From Gammaproteobacteria bacterium UBA3498 (GTDB lineage: Bacteria > Pseudomonadota > Gammaproteobacteria > Pseudomonadales > Pseudohongiellaceae), in NCBI GenBank assembly GCA_002377605.1, contig DFQD01000115.1, positions 1,256 to 23,491 on the forward strand: 22,236 bases of DNA, in the 5' to 3' direction. The notes beneath the pieces were generated by a model that was not told where the DNA came from, searched no databases, and worked only from the letters and a program-made list of their open reading frames with translations. Shown in pieces: positions 1-7,002 of the stretch; within the stretch, counting starts at the first letter, position 1, and each line of letters opens with the position of its first letter. The translations under genes were made by a program, and so were the position numbers.

Positions 1-504
1 AATGTCGATGGCATGAAGACTGGTTGGACTGATGCTGCAGGCTATTGTCTGGTTGCTTCGGCTGAACGTGATGGCATGCGTTTAGTTTCAGTGGTCATGG
101 GAACTGCCAGTGAAGAAGCGCGTGCTATTGAAACACAAAAGTTAATGACCTATGGCTTTCGATACTTCGAAACGCACAAGCTATATGATGTGAATCAAGT
201 ATTAACTAACGTTCCAGTTTGGTCCGGCGATCAGAACGCAGTGGATCTTGGCATACAAGAAGAAGTGTACGTCACTATCCCCAGAGGTCAGGCGGAATCA
301 ATGCAGGCCACAGTGGATGTCGATGAGATTATTAGCGCACCACTTAATAATGGCCAGATTATGGGTGTTGTAAATGTAACTCTGGACAATGATCTTATTT
401 ACACCGGTGATGTAATCGCCATGCAAGAAATTGCACAGGGTGGAATATTTAAGCGCTTCATCGATTGGATTACTTTGTTGTTTACGAATTTGTTTGCAGG
501 TTAA
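1..504 (+). CDS. dacA: D-alanyl-D-alanine carboxypeptidase (PBP5/DacA type), 3' part
   Basis: This is the C-terminal part of a serine-type DD-carboxypeptidase. Such enzymes remove the terminal D-Ala from peptidoglycan pentapeptides on the periplasmic face of the inner membrane. The frame is open from base 1, so the start and the SxxK and SxN motifs lie outside the window. The third active-site motif, KTG, is visible within VDGMKTGWTDAAGYCLVASA, followed by RDGMRLVSVVMGT, which is very close to E. coli PBP5. The beta-rich PBP5 C-terminal domain follows (PVWSGD, VTIPRG, GVVNVTLD). The last 20 or so residues, around FKRFIDWITLLF, form an amphipathic helix, the usual membrane anchor of this family. 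The downstream neighbour ybeD begins 10 bases after the stop, as in the dacA-ybeD-lipB clusters of many gammaproteobacteria. Family assignment is firm; dacA versus a paralogue such as dacC cannot be settled from a fragment. Confidence 0.93.
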   Translation, partial: NVDGMKTGWTDAAGYCLVASAERDGMRLVSVVMGTASEEARAIETQKLMTYGFRYFETHKLYDVNQVLTNVPVWSGDQNAVDLGIQEEVYVTIPRGQAESMQATVDVDEIISAPLNNGQIMGVVNVTLDNDLIYTGDVIAMQEIAQGGIFKRFIDWITLLFTNLFAG

Positions 505-514
505 CAAGTTTGCT

Positions 515-802
515 ATGTCTGAAGATACAACTTCGAATGATCAAGAACCTCCCAGAATAAAATTTCCTTGTTTGTATCCAATAAAAATCATTGGCAATGC
601 GGTCGATGATTTTCAGGAATCCGTCATTGTTGTGGTTGAGCGTTATACTGGCACCATCAGGTCGAATCTAATCAAGGTTCAACCAAGCCGTGAAAATAAC
701 TACCTTTCAATAACTATAACAATTACTGCGACCGGGAAAGATCAGTTACAAAATATTTTTCAGGATCTAAAAGATATCGAAAGTGTAAAAATGGTGCTTT
801 AA
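515..802 (+). CDS. ybeD: YbeD/DUF493 family protein
   Basis: A 95-residue protein of the DUF493 (YbeD) family, a small cytosolic ferredoxin-like fold whose exact role is unsettled. YbeD is usually encoded between dacA and lipB, as here. Family features visible are FPCLYPIKIIGNA near the N-terminus, the central strand with SRENNYLSITITITA, and the C-terminal pattern QNIFQDLKDIESVKMVL. The frame is open further upstream to 431, but that part overlaps dacA. The ATG at 515 gives a protein close to the E. coli length (87 residues), so I chose it. The stop codon is followed one base later by the lipB start, suggesting co-transcription and translational coupling with lipB. A link to lipoate metabolism is inferred from this linkage only. 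Confidence 0.88.
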   Translation: MSEDTTSNDQEPPRIKFPCLYPIKIIGNAVDDFQESVIVVVERYTGTIRSNLIKVQPSRENNYLSITITITATGKDQLQNIFQDLKDIESVKMVL

Positions 803-803
803 T

Positions 804-1490
804 TTGCGACTAACTGATTACAAATGGTTTCAAGCTGAACCATTAGTTGCAGATTCCTTCTTACCGGATTTGGTTGTAAGGCGCTTAGGATTACAGGACT
901 ACGATCCGATATGGCATGCCATGCGCTATCTTGTAGAAAATCCTAAAGAAAAAAGAAATGATGAAATCTGGTTGCTTAGCCACAAGCCTGTATTTACCCA
1001 GGGACAGGCAGGCAAAGACGAGCACATCCTGAATTCCGGTAATATTCCAGTCGTTCATATCGATCGAGGCGGGCAGGTCACATACCATGGGCCTGGGCAG
1101 CTCGTTGCTTACCTCCTAATTAACGTAAGACGCAGAAAATTAGGGGTACGAAATCTGGTGGATCTGATTGAAACCGCTATGACTTCTACTTTGGCGCAGT
1201 TCGGCTTGAGCGCCGAGACCCGCCCTAAAGCTCCCGGTGTGTATGTGAGTAATGCTAAAATTGGTGCCTTAGGACTGAGGATAAAAAATGGCTGGAGTTA
1301 TCATGGCCTTAGCTTAAATGTAAATATGGATTTGTCTCCATTTCATGACATTAATCCATGTGGATTTAAGAATCTCGCGGTAACTCAGTTATCTAACTTT
1401 ATAGAAAGCGAAGAATTGCTGTTACAAAAAGTCAGTAAAGTTCTATGTAATAAACTGTTACTCGAGTTAGGGTATAAAGAGTACTACTAA
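804..1490 (+). CDS. lipB: octanoyltransferase LipB
   Basis: LipB transfers the octanoyl group from acyl carrier protein to the lipoyl domains of 2-oxoacid dehydrogenases and to the glycine cleavage H protein. This is the first step of endogenous lipoate synthesis, in the cytosol. The protein is closely similar to E. coli LipB: PVFTQGQAGK near residues 62-71, DRGGQVTYHGPGQ near 87-99, RRKLGVRNLV, and LNVNMDLSPFHDINPCG. The catalytic pair is present as Lys152 (in NAKIGALGLR) and Cys186 (in NPCG), 34 residues apart as in E. coli (135/169). The start given is TTG at 804, one base after the ybeD stop. It adds about 17 residues relative to E. coli, so an in-frame TTG at 870, just before VVRRLGLQDY, is a real alternative. 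lipA follows 16 bases after the stop. Confidence 0.95.
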   Translation: MRLTDYKWFQAEPLVADSFLPDLVVRRLGLQDYDPIWHAMRYLVENPKEKRNDEIWLLSHKPVFTQGQAGKDEHILNSGNIPVVHIDRGGQVTYHGPGQLVAYLLINVRRRKLGVRNLVDLIETAMTSTLAQFGLSAETRPKAPGVYVSNAKIGALGLRIKNGWSYHGLSLNVNMDLSPFHDINPCGFKNLAVTQLSNFIESEELLLQKVSKVLCNKLLLELGYKEYY

Positions 1491-1506
1491 TCGTAGGCAA
1501 AATTTT

Positions 1507-2472
1507 ATGGCAGAGCGTAAACGTCGAAATGTGTTAGTAGAAGGAGAGAAGCTTCGGGGTGCGGAAAAGGTTCGTCGTATTCCGGTAAAAGTTATTCCTA
1601 CTATTGATCTTCCCGCTAAGCCTGAATGGATTAGGGTAAAGGTTCCTGCGTCACCAAAAATAAGCCATATCAAAAACAAGTTGCGTCAACATAAACTCGC
1701 TTCCGTGTGTGAAGAGGCATCCTGCCCCAATCTTGGTGAATGCTTTAGCAACGGCACTGCTACTTTTATGATTATGGGTGATATATGTACCCGCCGTTGT
1801 CCATTCTGCGATGTTGCTCACGGTAAACCTCTTCCCCTGGATGAAAACGAACCGAGAGAATTGGCTGAAGCGATCAAAGAAATGGGTTTAAGCTATGTTG
1901 TTATTACTTCTGTTGACCGTGATGACCTAAAAGACAGTGGTGCTCAACATTTTGCCAACTGCATTACAGAAACCCGCAGACATAATTCGGATATAAAGAT
2001 AGAAGTACTGGTTCCTGATTTTCGTGGCCGCATGGATATTGCACTAAGTACATTGGGGCCAACACCACCGGACGTTTTTAATCATAATTTGGAAACAGTG
2101 CCCAGACTCTATAGAAAGGCTAGACCAGGTGCCGACTACCAGTATTCCTTAGATCTTTTGAAGGCTTACAAGTCGATGCAATCTGATGTGGCAACTAAAT
2201 CTGGGTTAATGCTGGGATTGGGTGAAGAAATCGATGAAGTGAAACAAGTGCTTCAAGACTTAAAAGCGCACGATGTCGATATGATTACTCTCGGCCAGTA
2301 TTTACAGCCAAGTAAGGATCATTTAAAAATCGAGCGATTTGTGCATCCTTCCGAATTCGATAAGTTAAGTGATTATGCTGAGGGCTTGGGCTTCTCTCAG
2401 GTTGCTAGTGGGCCGCTGGTAAGATCTTCTTACCATGCGGATAAACAAGCCCATGGCGAAAATGTAACTTAA
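1507..2472 (+). CDS. lipA: lipoyl synthase LipA (radical SAM)
   Basis: LipA inserts two sulfur atoms into protein-bound octanoyl groups and completes lipoyl cofactor synthesis after LipB. It needs two [4Fe-4S] clusters. Both cysteine sets are present and match E. coli numbering exactly: Cys68, Cys73 and Cys79 (CEEASCPNLGEC) for the auxiliary cluster, and Cys94, Cys98 and Cys101 (CTRRCPFC) for the radical SAM cluster. The C-terminal RSSY motif (residues 306-309), which supplies the serine ligand of the auxiliary cluster, is also there. The length of 321 residues equals that of E. coli LipA. The ATG at 1507 lacks a strong Shine-Dalgarno sequence, but lipB ends only 16 bases upstream, so translation may depend on the upstream gene. 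It is the last conserved gene of the dacA-ybeD-lipB-lipA run. Confidence 0.97.
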   Translation: MAERKRRNVLVEGEKLRGAEKVRRIPVKVIPTIDLPAKPEWIRVKVPASPKISHIKNKLRQHKLASVCEEASCPNLGECFSNGTATFMIMGDICTRRCPFCDVAHGKPLPLDENEPRELAEAIKEMGLSYVVITSVDRDDLKDSGAQHFANCITETRRHNSDIKIEVLVPDFRGRMDIALSTLGPTPPDVFNHNLETVPRLYRKARPGADYQYSLDLLKAYKSMQSDVATKSGLMLGLGEEIDEVKQVLQDLKAHDVDMITLGQYLQPSKDHLKIERFVHPSEFDKLSDYAEGLGFSQVASGPLVRSSYHADKQAHGENVT

Positions 2473-2502
2473 TCCTACGATGGGTCAGCGGTGAGTGGTT
2501 GC

Positions 2503-3243
2503 ATGAAGATTGGTCTACAGCAGATCATTATTAGTATCGTTGCTCTCCTTGTAGCAATCATCGTAGTTGTATTTATTTATGAAAATCCTGCACGTCTCGG
2601 CGAACAGCCGCTGATCATTCGGGCGCTGGTCTTAAGCCTAGCTATTATAGCTGCATTAGTGGCTGTATATCCTCTGAATCCGATGTTTGCAGATCGGCCT
2701 GGCACGTACGTAGGAATAGTCTGTATACCTGCGCTTATTCCAGGGTTTGTTTTTTATATGTTGTTGCTTCCTGGAAAGGCTGGCGAGGGATTTGAAGCAG
2801 AACAACTGGCGAGTTCACTCATAAGCGATCGATCCAGTAATGGCATTATTGAAGTAGGGTTCCGTTATCCCATTTATACCCCAACGATTTCAGTTAAGAA
2901 TCGAGAACTTTTTACCCGCCATGTAAACGTATTCCTACGGATGATCGATTCCAATGGTGGCGATACCTTGTTTAGGGCAGTGAGACTCAATGTACCCGGC
3001 AACAGTCTCAGTGTTGAGTCAACTGTACAAGGGATGCTTAGCGAGAACAGGAGATATTTGTTTAATCCGTTAGAGATTCCACCGGATAGAAGCTTAGAAG
3101 GCCAGGTCGTTTTTGTAATCAGCAATTTAGAAGATGGCACTACGTTCACTGATGCTCTTGTAAGTGCATATCAGGCGCAGTTTGAGATTCGCGACCCAGA
3201 AAACGGCCAGCTACTATTGGAGTTTCCGCTACAACACATTTAA
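2503..3243 (+). CDS. unknown membrane protein with three N-terminal TM helices
   Basis: I do not recognise this family. From the ATG at 2503 it has 246 residues. Three hydrophobic segments are visible at about residues 8-25, 36-57 and 69-91 (ending VFYMLLLPG). They are followed by a soluble region of about 155 residues with alternating strand-like stretches, several prolines and no obvious catalytic motif (for example GIIEVGFRYPIYTP, LFRAVRLNVPG, LEGQVVFVISNLEDG). The soluble part looks beta-rich and could be a periplasmic or cytosolic sandwich domain; that is inference. A GTG at 2491 in the same frame would add four residues; I prefer the ATG, which has GTGAGTGG upstream. It begins 30 bases after lipA on the same strand and is 51 bases ahead of the next gene, so it may be co-transcribed with both. 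Confidence 0.75.
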   Translation: MKIGLQQIIISIVALLVAIIVVVFIYENPARLGEQPLIIRALVLSLAIIAALVAVYPLNPMFADRPGTYVGIVCIPALIPGFVFYMLLLPGKAGEGFEAEQLASSLISDRSSNGIIEVGFRYPIYTPTISVKNRELFTRHVNVFLRMIDSNGGDTLFRAVRLNVPGNSLSVESTVQGMLSENRRYLFNPLEIPPDRSLEGQVVFVISNLEDGTTFTDALVSAYQAQFEIRDPENGQLLLEFPLQHI

Positions 3244-3294
3244 GCTACGAAAAGGACAAGGATGCTCGGTGAAATGACAAACAAAGGGGGACAT

Positions 3295-4293
3295 ATGCCA
3301 AAGAAAATTGGTTTTGTATTTTTATCTATTTTATTCCTTGCTCAACCCACGCTTTCACAGGACCTATGGGAAGTACCACGAACGGTTTATGGTGTTCCTG
3401 ATTTGCAGGGTGTGTGGACTTCTGCATCTATAACCACTTTGGAGCGAGATCCAGCGCTGGGTAACACATTGATTGTGGATGCAGAACAGGCTCGACAAAT
3501 CGAGCAAAACGCAGCACTCAATGTGTTAACGGAAGCTGATAATGCTCCCAGCGATCCTGATCGCGCGCCTCCTACTGATGGCGATACAGATACGGGGTAT
3601 AACGCGTTCTGGATTGATCCCGGAACTCGATTAGCCCAAATCGATGGTCAATTTCGAACTTCATGGATCGTGGAGCCAGAAAGTGGACAGATTCCCTATG
3701 CCCAAGCTGCGGGAATGGCCTTTATGGAATATGGTCAATCTACTGGTTATGACGGTCCAGAGCAGCGTCCATTAGGAGAGCGCTGTATGGTTGGGTTCGG
3801 TTCTAGTGGTGGGCCGCCAATGTTACCAGTGCTCTATAACAACAATTTGCAATTGGTACAGAGTGAAGACTATGTGATGATTCTAGTGGAAATGAATCAC
3901 GATGCGAGAATCATCAGGTTAAATTCAGAACATTTAGGAGATGAGTTTTCTCCATGGTTGGGCGATTCGGTGGGACACTGGGATGGGGATACCCTAGTGG
4001 TTGAAACTGTTAATTTTCATCCACAGCAAAGTTTTCGCTTTGCTATAAAGCATGTCCTCTATATGCCTCCCACCGCGAAAGTAACTGAACGATTTACCCG
4101 TACTGGCCCTAGCGAAATTCTTTATGAATTTACAGTTGAGGACGATGCAGCTTACACACAACCCTGGAGTGCGCAAATTCCTTTTCGGACAGCCGAAGGA
4201 TCCTTGTATGAGTATGCTTGCCACGAGGGTAACTATGCATTGCCAGGCATATTGGCTGGAGCGCGTCGTGAGGAAAGGGAAGGTTCAGACTAA
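3295..4293 (+). CDS. secreted protein of an uncharacterised family (GDTLVVET / YEYACHEGNY motifs)
   Basis: A 332-residue exported protein of unknown function. The first 21 residues (MPKKIGFVFLSILFLAQPTL, ending SQ) form a Sec-type signal peptide. The ATG at 3295 is preferred over an in-frame ATG at 3262 because it starts this signal and follows a strong purine-rich site (AAAGGGGGA, 5-10 bases upstream). Motifs I recall from a widespread family in Acidobacteria and Gammaproteobacteria are DLQGVWT near the mature N-terminus, ERCMVGF...GPPMLPVLYNNN near residues 161-185, GHWDGDTLVVETVNF near 225-242, and LYEYACHEGNYALPGILAGAR near 302-323. The signature residues are conserved although no member I know of has an assigned activity. 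Two cysteines, near residues 163 and 306, could form a disulfide after export. It converges on the Hsp70-like gene, with stop codons 8 bases apart. Confidence 0.8.
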   Translation: MPKKIGFVFLSILFLAQPTLSQDLWEVPRTVYGVPDLQGVWTSASITTLERDPALGNTLIVDAEQARQIEQNAALNVLTEADNAPSDPDRAPPTDGDTDTGYNAFWIDPGTRLAQIDGQFRTSWIVEPESGQIPYAQAAGMAFMEYGQSTGYDGPEQRPLGERCMVGFGSSGGPPMLPVLYNNNLQLVQSEDYVMILVEMNHDARIIRLNSEHLGDEFSPWLGDSVGHWDGDTLVVETVNFHPQQSFRFAIKHVLYMPPTAKVTERFTRTGPSEILYEFTVEDDAAYTQPWSAQIPFRTAEGSLYEYACHEGNYALPGILAGARREEREGSD

Positions 4294-4301
4294 TCGAAAT
4301 A

Positions 4302-5753
4302 TTATTTGGCCATAGAATTACCAAGTTTTTTATACTCTGCAATGGCTAGCCCTGCTGCGACACTCGTGAATGGGTCATGTTCGATTACTTTTTGTGGGAA
4401 CAGTTCGCTCAAAATATTCTTTACCGCAGGAATAAGTGACGATCCTCCTGTTCGGATAACGAGTTGTATATCTTGCTGCTCCATATTCGCTTCCTTCATT
4501 AAATCGAAGATGGATTGTTCAAATTTCCCCAATACTTCTTGTATATAGGATTCAAACTGACCCCGTGTTACAAGTATCTCGATATCCAGCTCGGGAATAT
4601 CCAATAACGCTGATTCTTGCTCAGATAGGGTCGCCTTTAATTCCTTGATACATTGAAAGACTAAGTAGCTATAGTTGTTTTTTATAAGGTCATATAGCCT
4701 GCGGAATTTAACTGCAGCGCCATCTCCATATTCAATGCGTTGCATTAAAGGAGTGGTGTACTTATTTTGGTTCAAGATGTAACTCACTGCCCAATTGAGA
4801 AGCAGGTCTTCATATTCTTCAAAGGGAAATACAGTTTCAATTTCTCTGTCTTCTCCCGCGCGGCGCCAGCGCTCGCCTTTACCTAATATAGGAAACAACA
4901 ACTCCTTGAATAGGATTTGGTCGATGTGATCTCCACCGAGACCGATACCGTGCGTAGCCAGTACAGAAAATTCTTGTTCTTTTCTGGTGAGTACGCAAAG
5001 ATCTAAAGTGCCTCCACCAAAATCTACTGCAAGTAATGTTTGTTCTTCTGATTCTGGGTGATAGTGCAGATAACTTAATGCCGCTGCGATAGGCTCTGGG
5101 TAATATGTTTGTTCATTGAACTCCGCGTAACTGTATGCCTCTGACAATAGTTGCAAAGCAGATTGATTTCGATCGGAGCCTGTTCCTTCAAAATTCACTG
5201 GATGACCAATACAGGCATGACTAGTATCTTCGGATCTTTTGTTTAACTCGGAAAACAATTCGCTGGTGCTATGACGAATTCTTAGCAGAAGAGGAGTAAT
5301 TAGAGCTACCAGTCTAAACGGTCTGTCGAATACCATTAAACGTGGCGCAGATGAGTTCCCTAGTAACCGTTTTATGCCGCGAAAGAGGCGACCTTTTTGT
5401 CCACCATCGATAAACGACTGACCATAAAGTTTTTCAGTTTGCGATTCTTCTGGAAGCCCATGGTCTCCAATTTGTCCCGTAGTTGCTCTTCCTTCGCCGA
5501 GGACCTCGGCGCTGAGTTCAACTGTGCGACCTATATTGCTTTCGATGTAACAGTCGATAGCATCTTGACCGGTAACAATTTGAAAATCTCTATCAATGTA
5601 AGTAGCGGAGGGCATCACCGCACTAAGGCGTTCTAATTGCACCAGGTGAACTTTTTGCCCGTCAAAAACTGCGGCCACGCTGTTACTAGTGCCATAATCG
5701 ATACCGATTCCAAATTGTTCGGAATAAATCTGGTGAATAGTTCCTGACACCAA
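4302..5753 (-). CDS. yegD: Hsp70-family ATPase lacking the substrate-binding domain (YegD-like)
   Basis: An Hsp70/actin-fold ATPase of 483 residues. Present are the phosphate-1 motif GIGIDYGTSNSVAA (Asp19), the YYPEPIAAAL motif (near 217-226), phosphate-2 LAVDFGGGTLDLCVL (Asp244), the glycine-rich GIGLGGDHID (near 269-278) and the C-terminal adenosine motif RTGGSSLIPAV. After the nucleotide-binding domain the protein simply ends; there is no beta-sandwich substrate domain. This matches the YegD branch (about 450 residues in E. coli), whose function is not established. An insert around residues 85-125 is longer than in DnaK. The start is uncertain: TTG at 5753 is followed directly by an in-frame GTG at 5750, and AAGAG upstream sits better for the GTG (6 bases). 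It is divergent from a secreted prolyl isomerase, sharing about 230 bases of intergenic DNA. DnaK itself is excluded by length. The symbol is by similarity. Confidence 0.82.
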   Translation of the reverse strand: MVSGTIHQIYSEQFGIGIDYGTSNSVAAVFDGQKVHLVQLERLSAVMPSATYIDRDFQIVTGQDAIDCYIESNIGRTVELSAEVLGEGRATTGQIGDHGLPEESQTEKLYGQSFIDGGQKGRLFRGIKRLLGNSSAPRLMVFDRPFRLVALITPLLLRIRHSTSELFSELNKRSEDTSHACIGHPVNFEGTGSDRNQSALQLLSEAYSYAEFNEQTYYPEPIAAALSYLHYHPESEEQTLLAVDFGGGTLDLCVLTRKEQEFSVLATHGIGLGGDHIDQILFKELLFPILGKGERWRRAGEDREIETVFPFEEYEDLLLNWAVSYILNQNKYTTPLMQRIEYGDGAAVKFRRLYDLIKNNYSYLVFQCIKELKATLSEQESALLDIPELDIEILVTRGQFESYIQEVLGKFEQSIFDLMKEANMEQQDIQLVIRTGGSSLIPAVKNILSELFPQKVIEHDPFTSVAAGLAIAEYKKLGNSMAK

Positions 5754-5821
5754 TAACTCTTAATGCTTTTACTGAATGATTGGACAAAAACTCAAAAGAA
5801 AAAGCTTTCCGTTAAATAATC

Positions 5822-5842
5822 AATGAGCAAGCATAGCTCATT
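5822..5842. promoter_or_regulatory. inverted repeat between the divergent Hsp70-like and cyclophilin genes
   Basis: A perfect 7-base inverted repeat, AATGAGC and GCTCATT, separated by AAGCATA. It lies near the middle of the intergenic region and abuts a TTGACAA string at 5842-5848, which could serve as a -35 element on either strand. Placement between two divergent genes suits an operator for a shared regulator, or a small hairpin in one of the leaders. Repeats of this size occur by chance, so the functional reading is inference. Confidence 0.3.
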
Positions 5843-5906
5843 TGACAAGGTCCGGCAAAATACTGAAATTCTTCTAATTTGAGCTTGGATATAGCTTCTT
5901 AATCAG

Positions 5907-5935
5907 TTGAAACTTAGTGGAACTTAACCTATGCT
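5907..5935 (+). promoter_or_regulatory. candidate sigma-70 promoter of the cyclophilin gene
   Basis: TTGAAA at 5907-5912 (five of six consensus bases) is separated by exactly 17 bases from TATGCT at 5930-5935 (four of six). A start point near 5942 would leave a leader of about 39 bases with a good ribosome site (AAGGAG, 5 bases before the ATG at 5981). No better placed pair was found in this intergenic region. Confidence 0.5.
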
Positions 5936-5980
5936 CGTCCAGTCTCAGAATAGCCAGGCAGAGCAAAATAAGGAGTATTC

Positions 5981-6922
5981 ATGAGAGCAGTAGTGCGGGC
6001 TCTATGGCGTAGAACTACCGGTTTTTTCATTACCCTCCTCATTACAATAATTCCCATTAGTTCCAGTGCCGGCACGATCGTGCGCGTAAGTACTACTATT
6101 GGCGATTTTAGCATGGAGCTGCTTGACGATATTGCACCGATTACGGTGCGAAACTTCCTCAACTATGTGAATCGCAATGACTACAACGGCACCTACTTCC
6201 ATCGCGTTGTGGATAATTTTGTAGTTCAGGGTGGTGCTTACAGGTTTGAACCTTTCGTGGGACCTATTGATGTTTCCACCGACCCACCAATTCAAAACGA
6301 ATTCAATGTCTCTAATACCAGAGGCACCGTTGCTATGGCTAAAATTGCTGGCGATCCTAACAGTGCGACCAATCAGTGGTTTGTAAATCTAGCAGATAAT
6401 TTGGATCTAGATACTACTGATGGGGGTTTTACTGTCTTCGCTAATGTCATTGGCGACGGGATGGAAATTGTGGATGCAATAGACAATCAGCTAACAATTG
6501 ATCTCGGTTATAAAGCACCACAAGCTCCTTATGTAACTTCTGCATATGAAGATCCAAGGAATTTTCTTTATATGAATGTTGAAATAGTAGAGCGACTAAG
6601 TGCTGCTCCAAATTTATTCGAAACTAATTCAGGACTGCTTATTACGTCTGTCGATATTGATAATGGTTCTGACTTGATTGCTCTGAACTTCAATGTTGTT
6701 CCTTCTGGCGATGCTCTTGTAATCCAAGCTAATTTAGAAAGTGTCATCCCTCGCAGAGGGCCTGTTGAGGGAGTTGCTACATACTCTAGCGCTGATGGGC
6801 GTTTTAGAATTCCTTCACTGGAAGTTAATGCAAATGGGGAAGTTTCAGTCGTTTCAAACGTTGTCTTTGTGTTAACTAACACAAGCCCAGTACAATTCAC
6901 CCTGGAATCTTTCCAGCAATAG
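5981..6922 (+). CDS. secreted cyclophilin-type peptidyl-prolyl cis-trans isomerase with a C-terminal extension
   Basis: A 313-residue exported prolyl isomerase, expected to speed cis-trans isomerisation of X-Pro bonds in periplasmic proteins. Residues 1-30 are a basic region plus hydrophobic stretch (FFITLLITIIPISSSA), a signal peptide likely cleaved near residue 30. The cyclophilin domain spans about 32-205: FHRVVDNFVVQGG (73-85, with the catalytic Arg75 and with Phe80 and Gln83), RGTVAMAK (114-121), NSATNQWFVNL (127-137) and FTVFANVIGDGMEIVDAI (150-167). About 105 residues follow (near 207-313) that are not part of a PpiA/PpiB fold. They are strand-rich and may be a small immunoglobulin-like or adhesion-type domain; I do not recognise it. 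The start is well supported by AAGGAG 5 bases upstream. The gene is divergent from the Hsp70-like gene and 80 bases ahead of a symporter gene on the same strand. Confidence 0.88.
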   Translation: MRAVVRALWRRTTGFFITLLITIIPISSSAGTIVRVSTTIGDFSMELLDDIAPITVRNFLNYVNRNDYNGTYFHRVVDNFVVQGGAYRFEPFVGPIDVSTDPPIQNEFNVSNTRGTVAMAKIAGDPNSATNQWFVNLADNLDLDTTDGGFTVFANVIGDGMEIVDAIDNQLTIDLGYKAPQAPYVTSAYEDPRNFLYMNVEIVERLSAAPNLFETNSGLLITSVDIDNGSDLIALNFNVVPSGDALVIQANLESVIPRRGPVEGVATYSSADGRFRIPSLEVNANGEVSVVSNVVFVLTNTSPVQFTLESFQQ

Positions 6923-7002
6923 TCCAAAGCTTTTACCTCAACTGCTACATGAGTTAATCTTGCGGCTCATAAGTTATGCAATAAATAAGGAACTTTTAAA
7001 TA

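Noticed and set aside
5854..5880. GGCAAAATACT followed by GAAATTC, also present near 20142-20170 in another promoter region
   Set aside because: An 11-base match is expected many times by chance in 22 kb, and the following parts are offset by several bases. Not strong enough to call a shared operator.
6949..6970. ATGAG...CTCAT inverted repeat before the symporter gene, resembling the one at 5822
   Set aside because: Only 5 bases per arm with a 12-base gap, so chance is a sufficient explanation.
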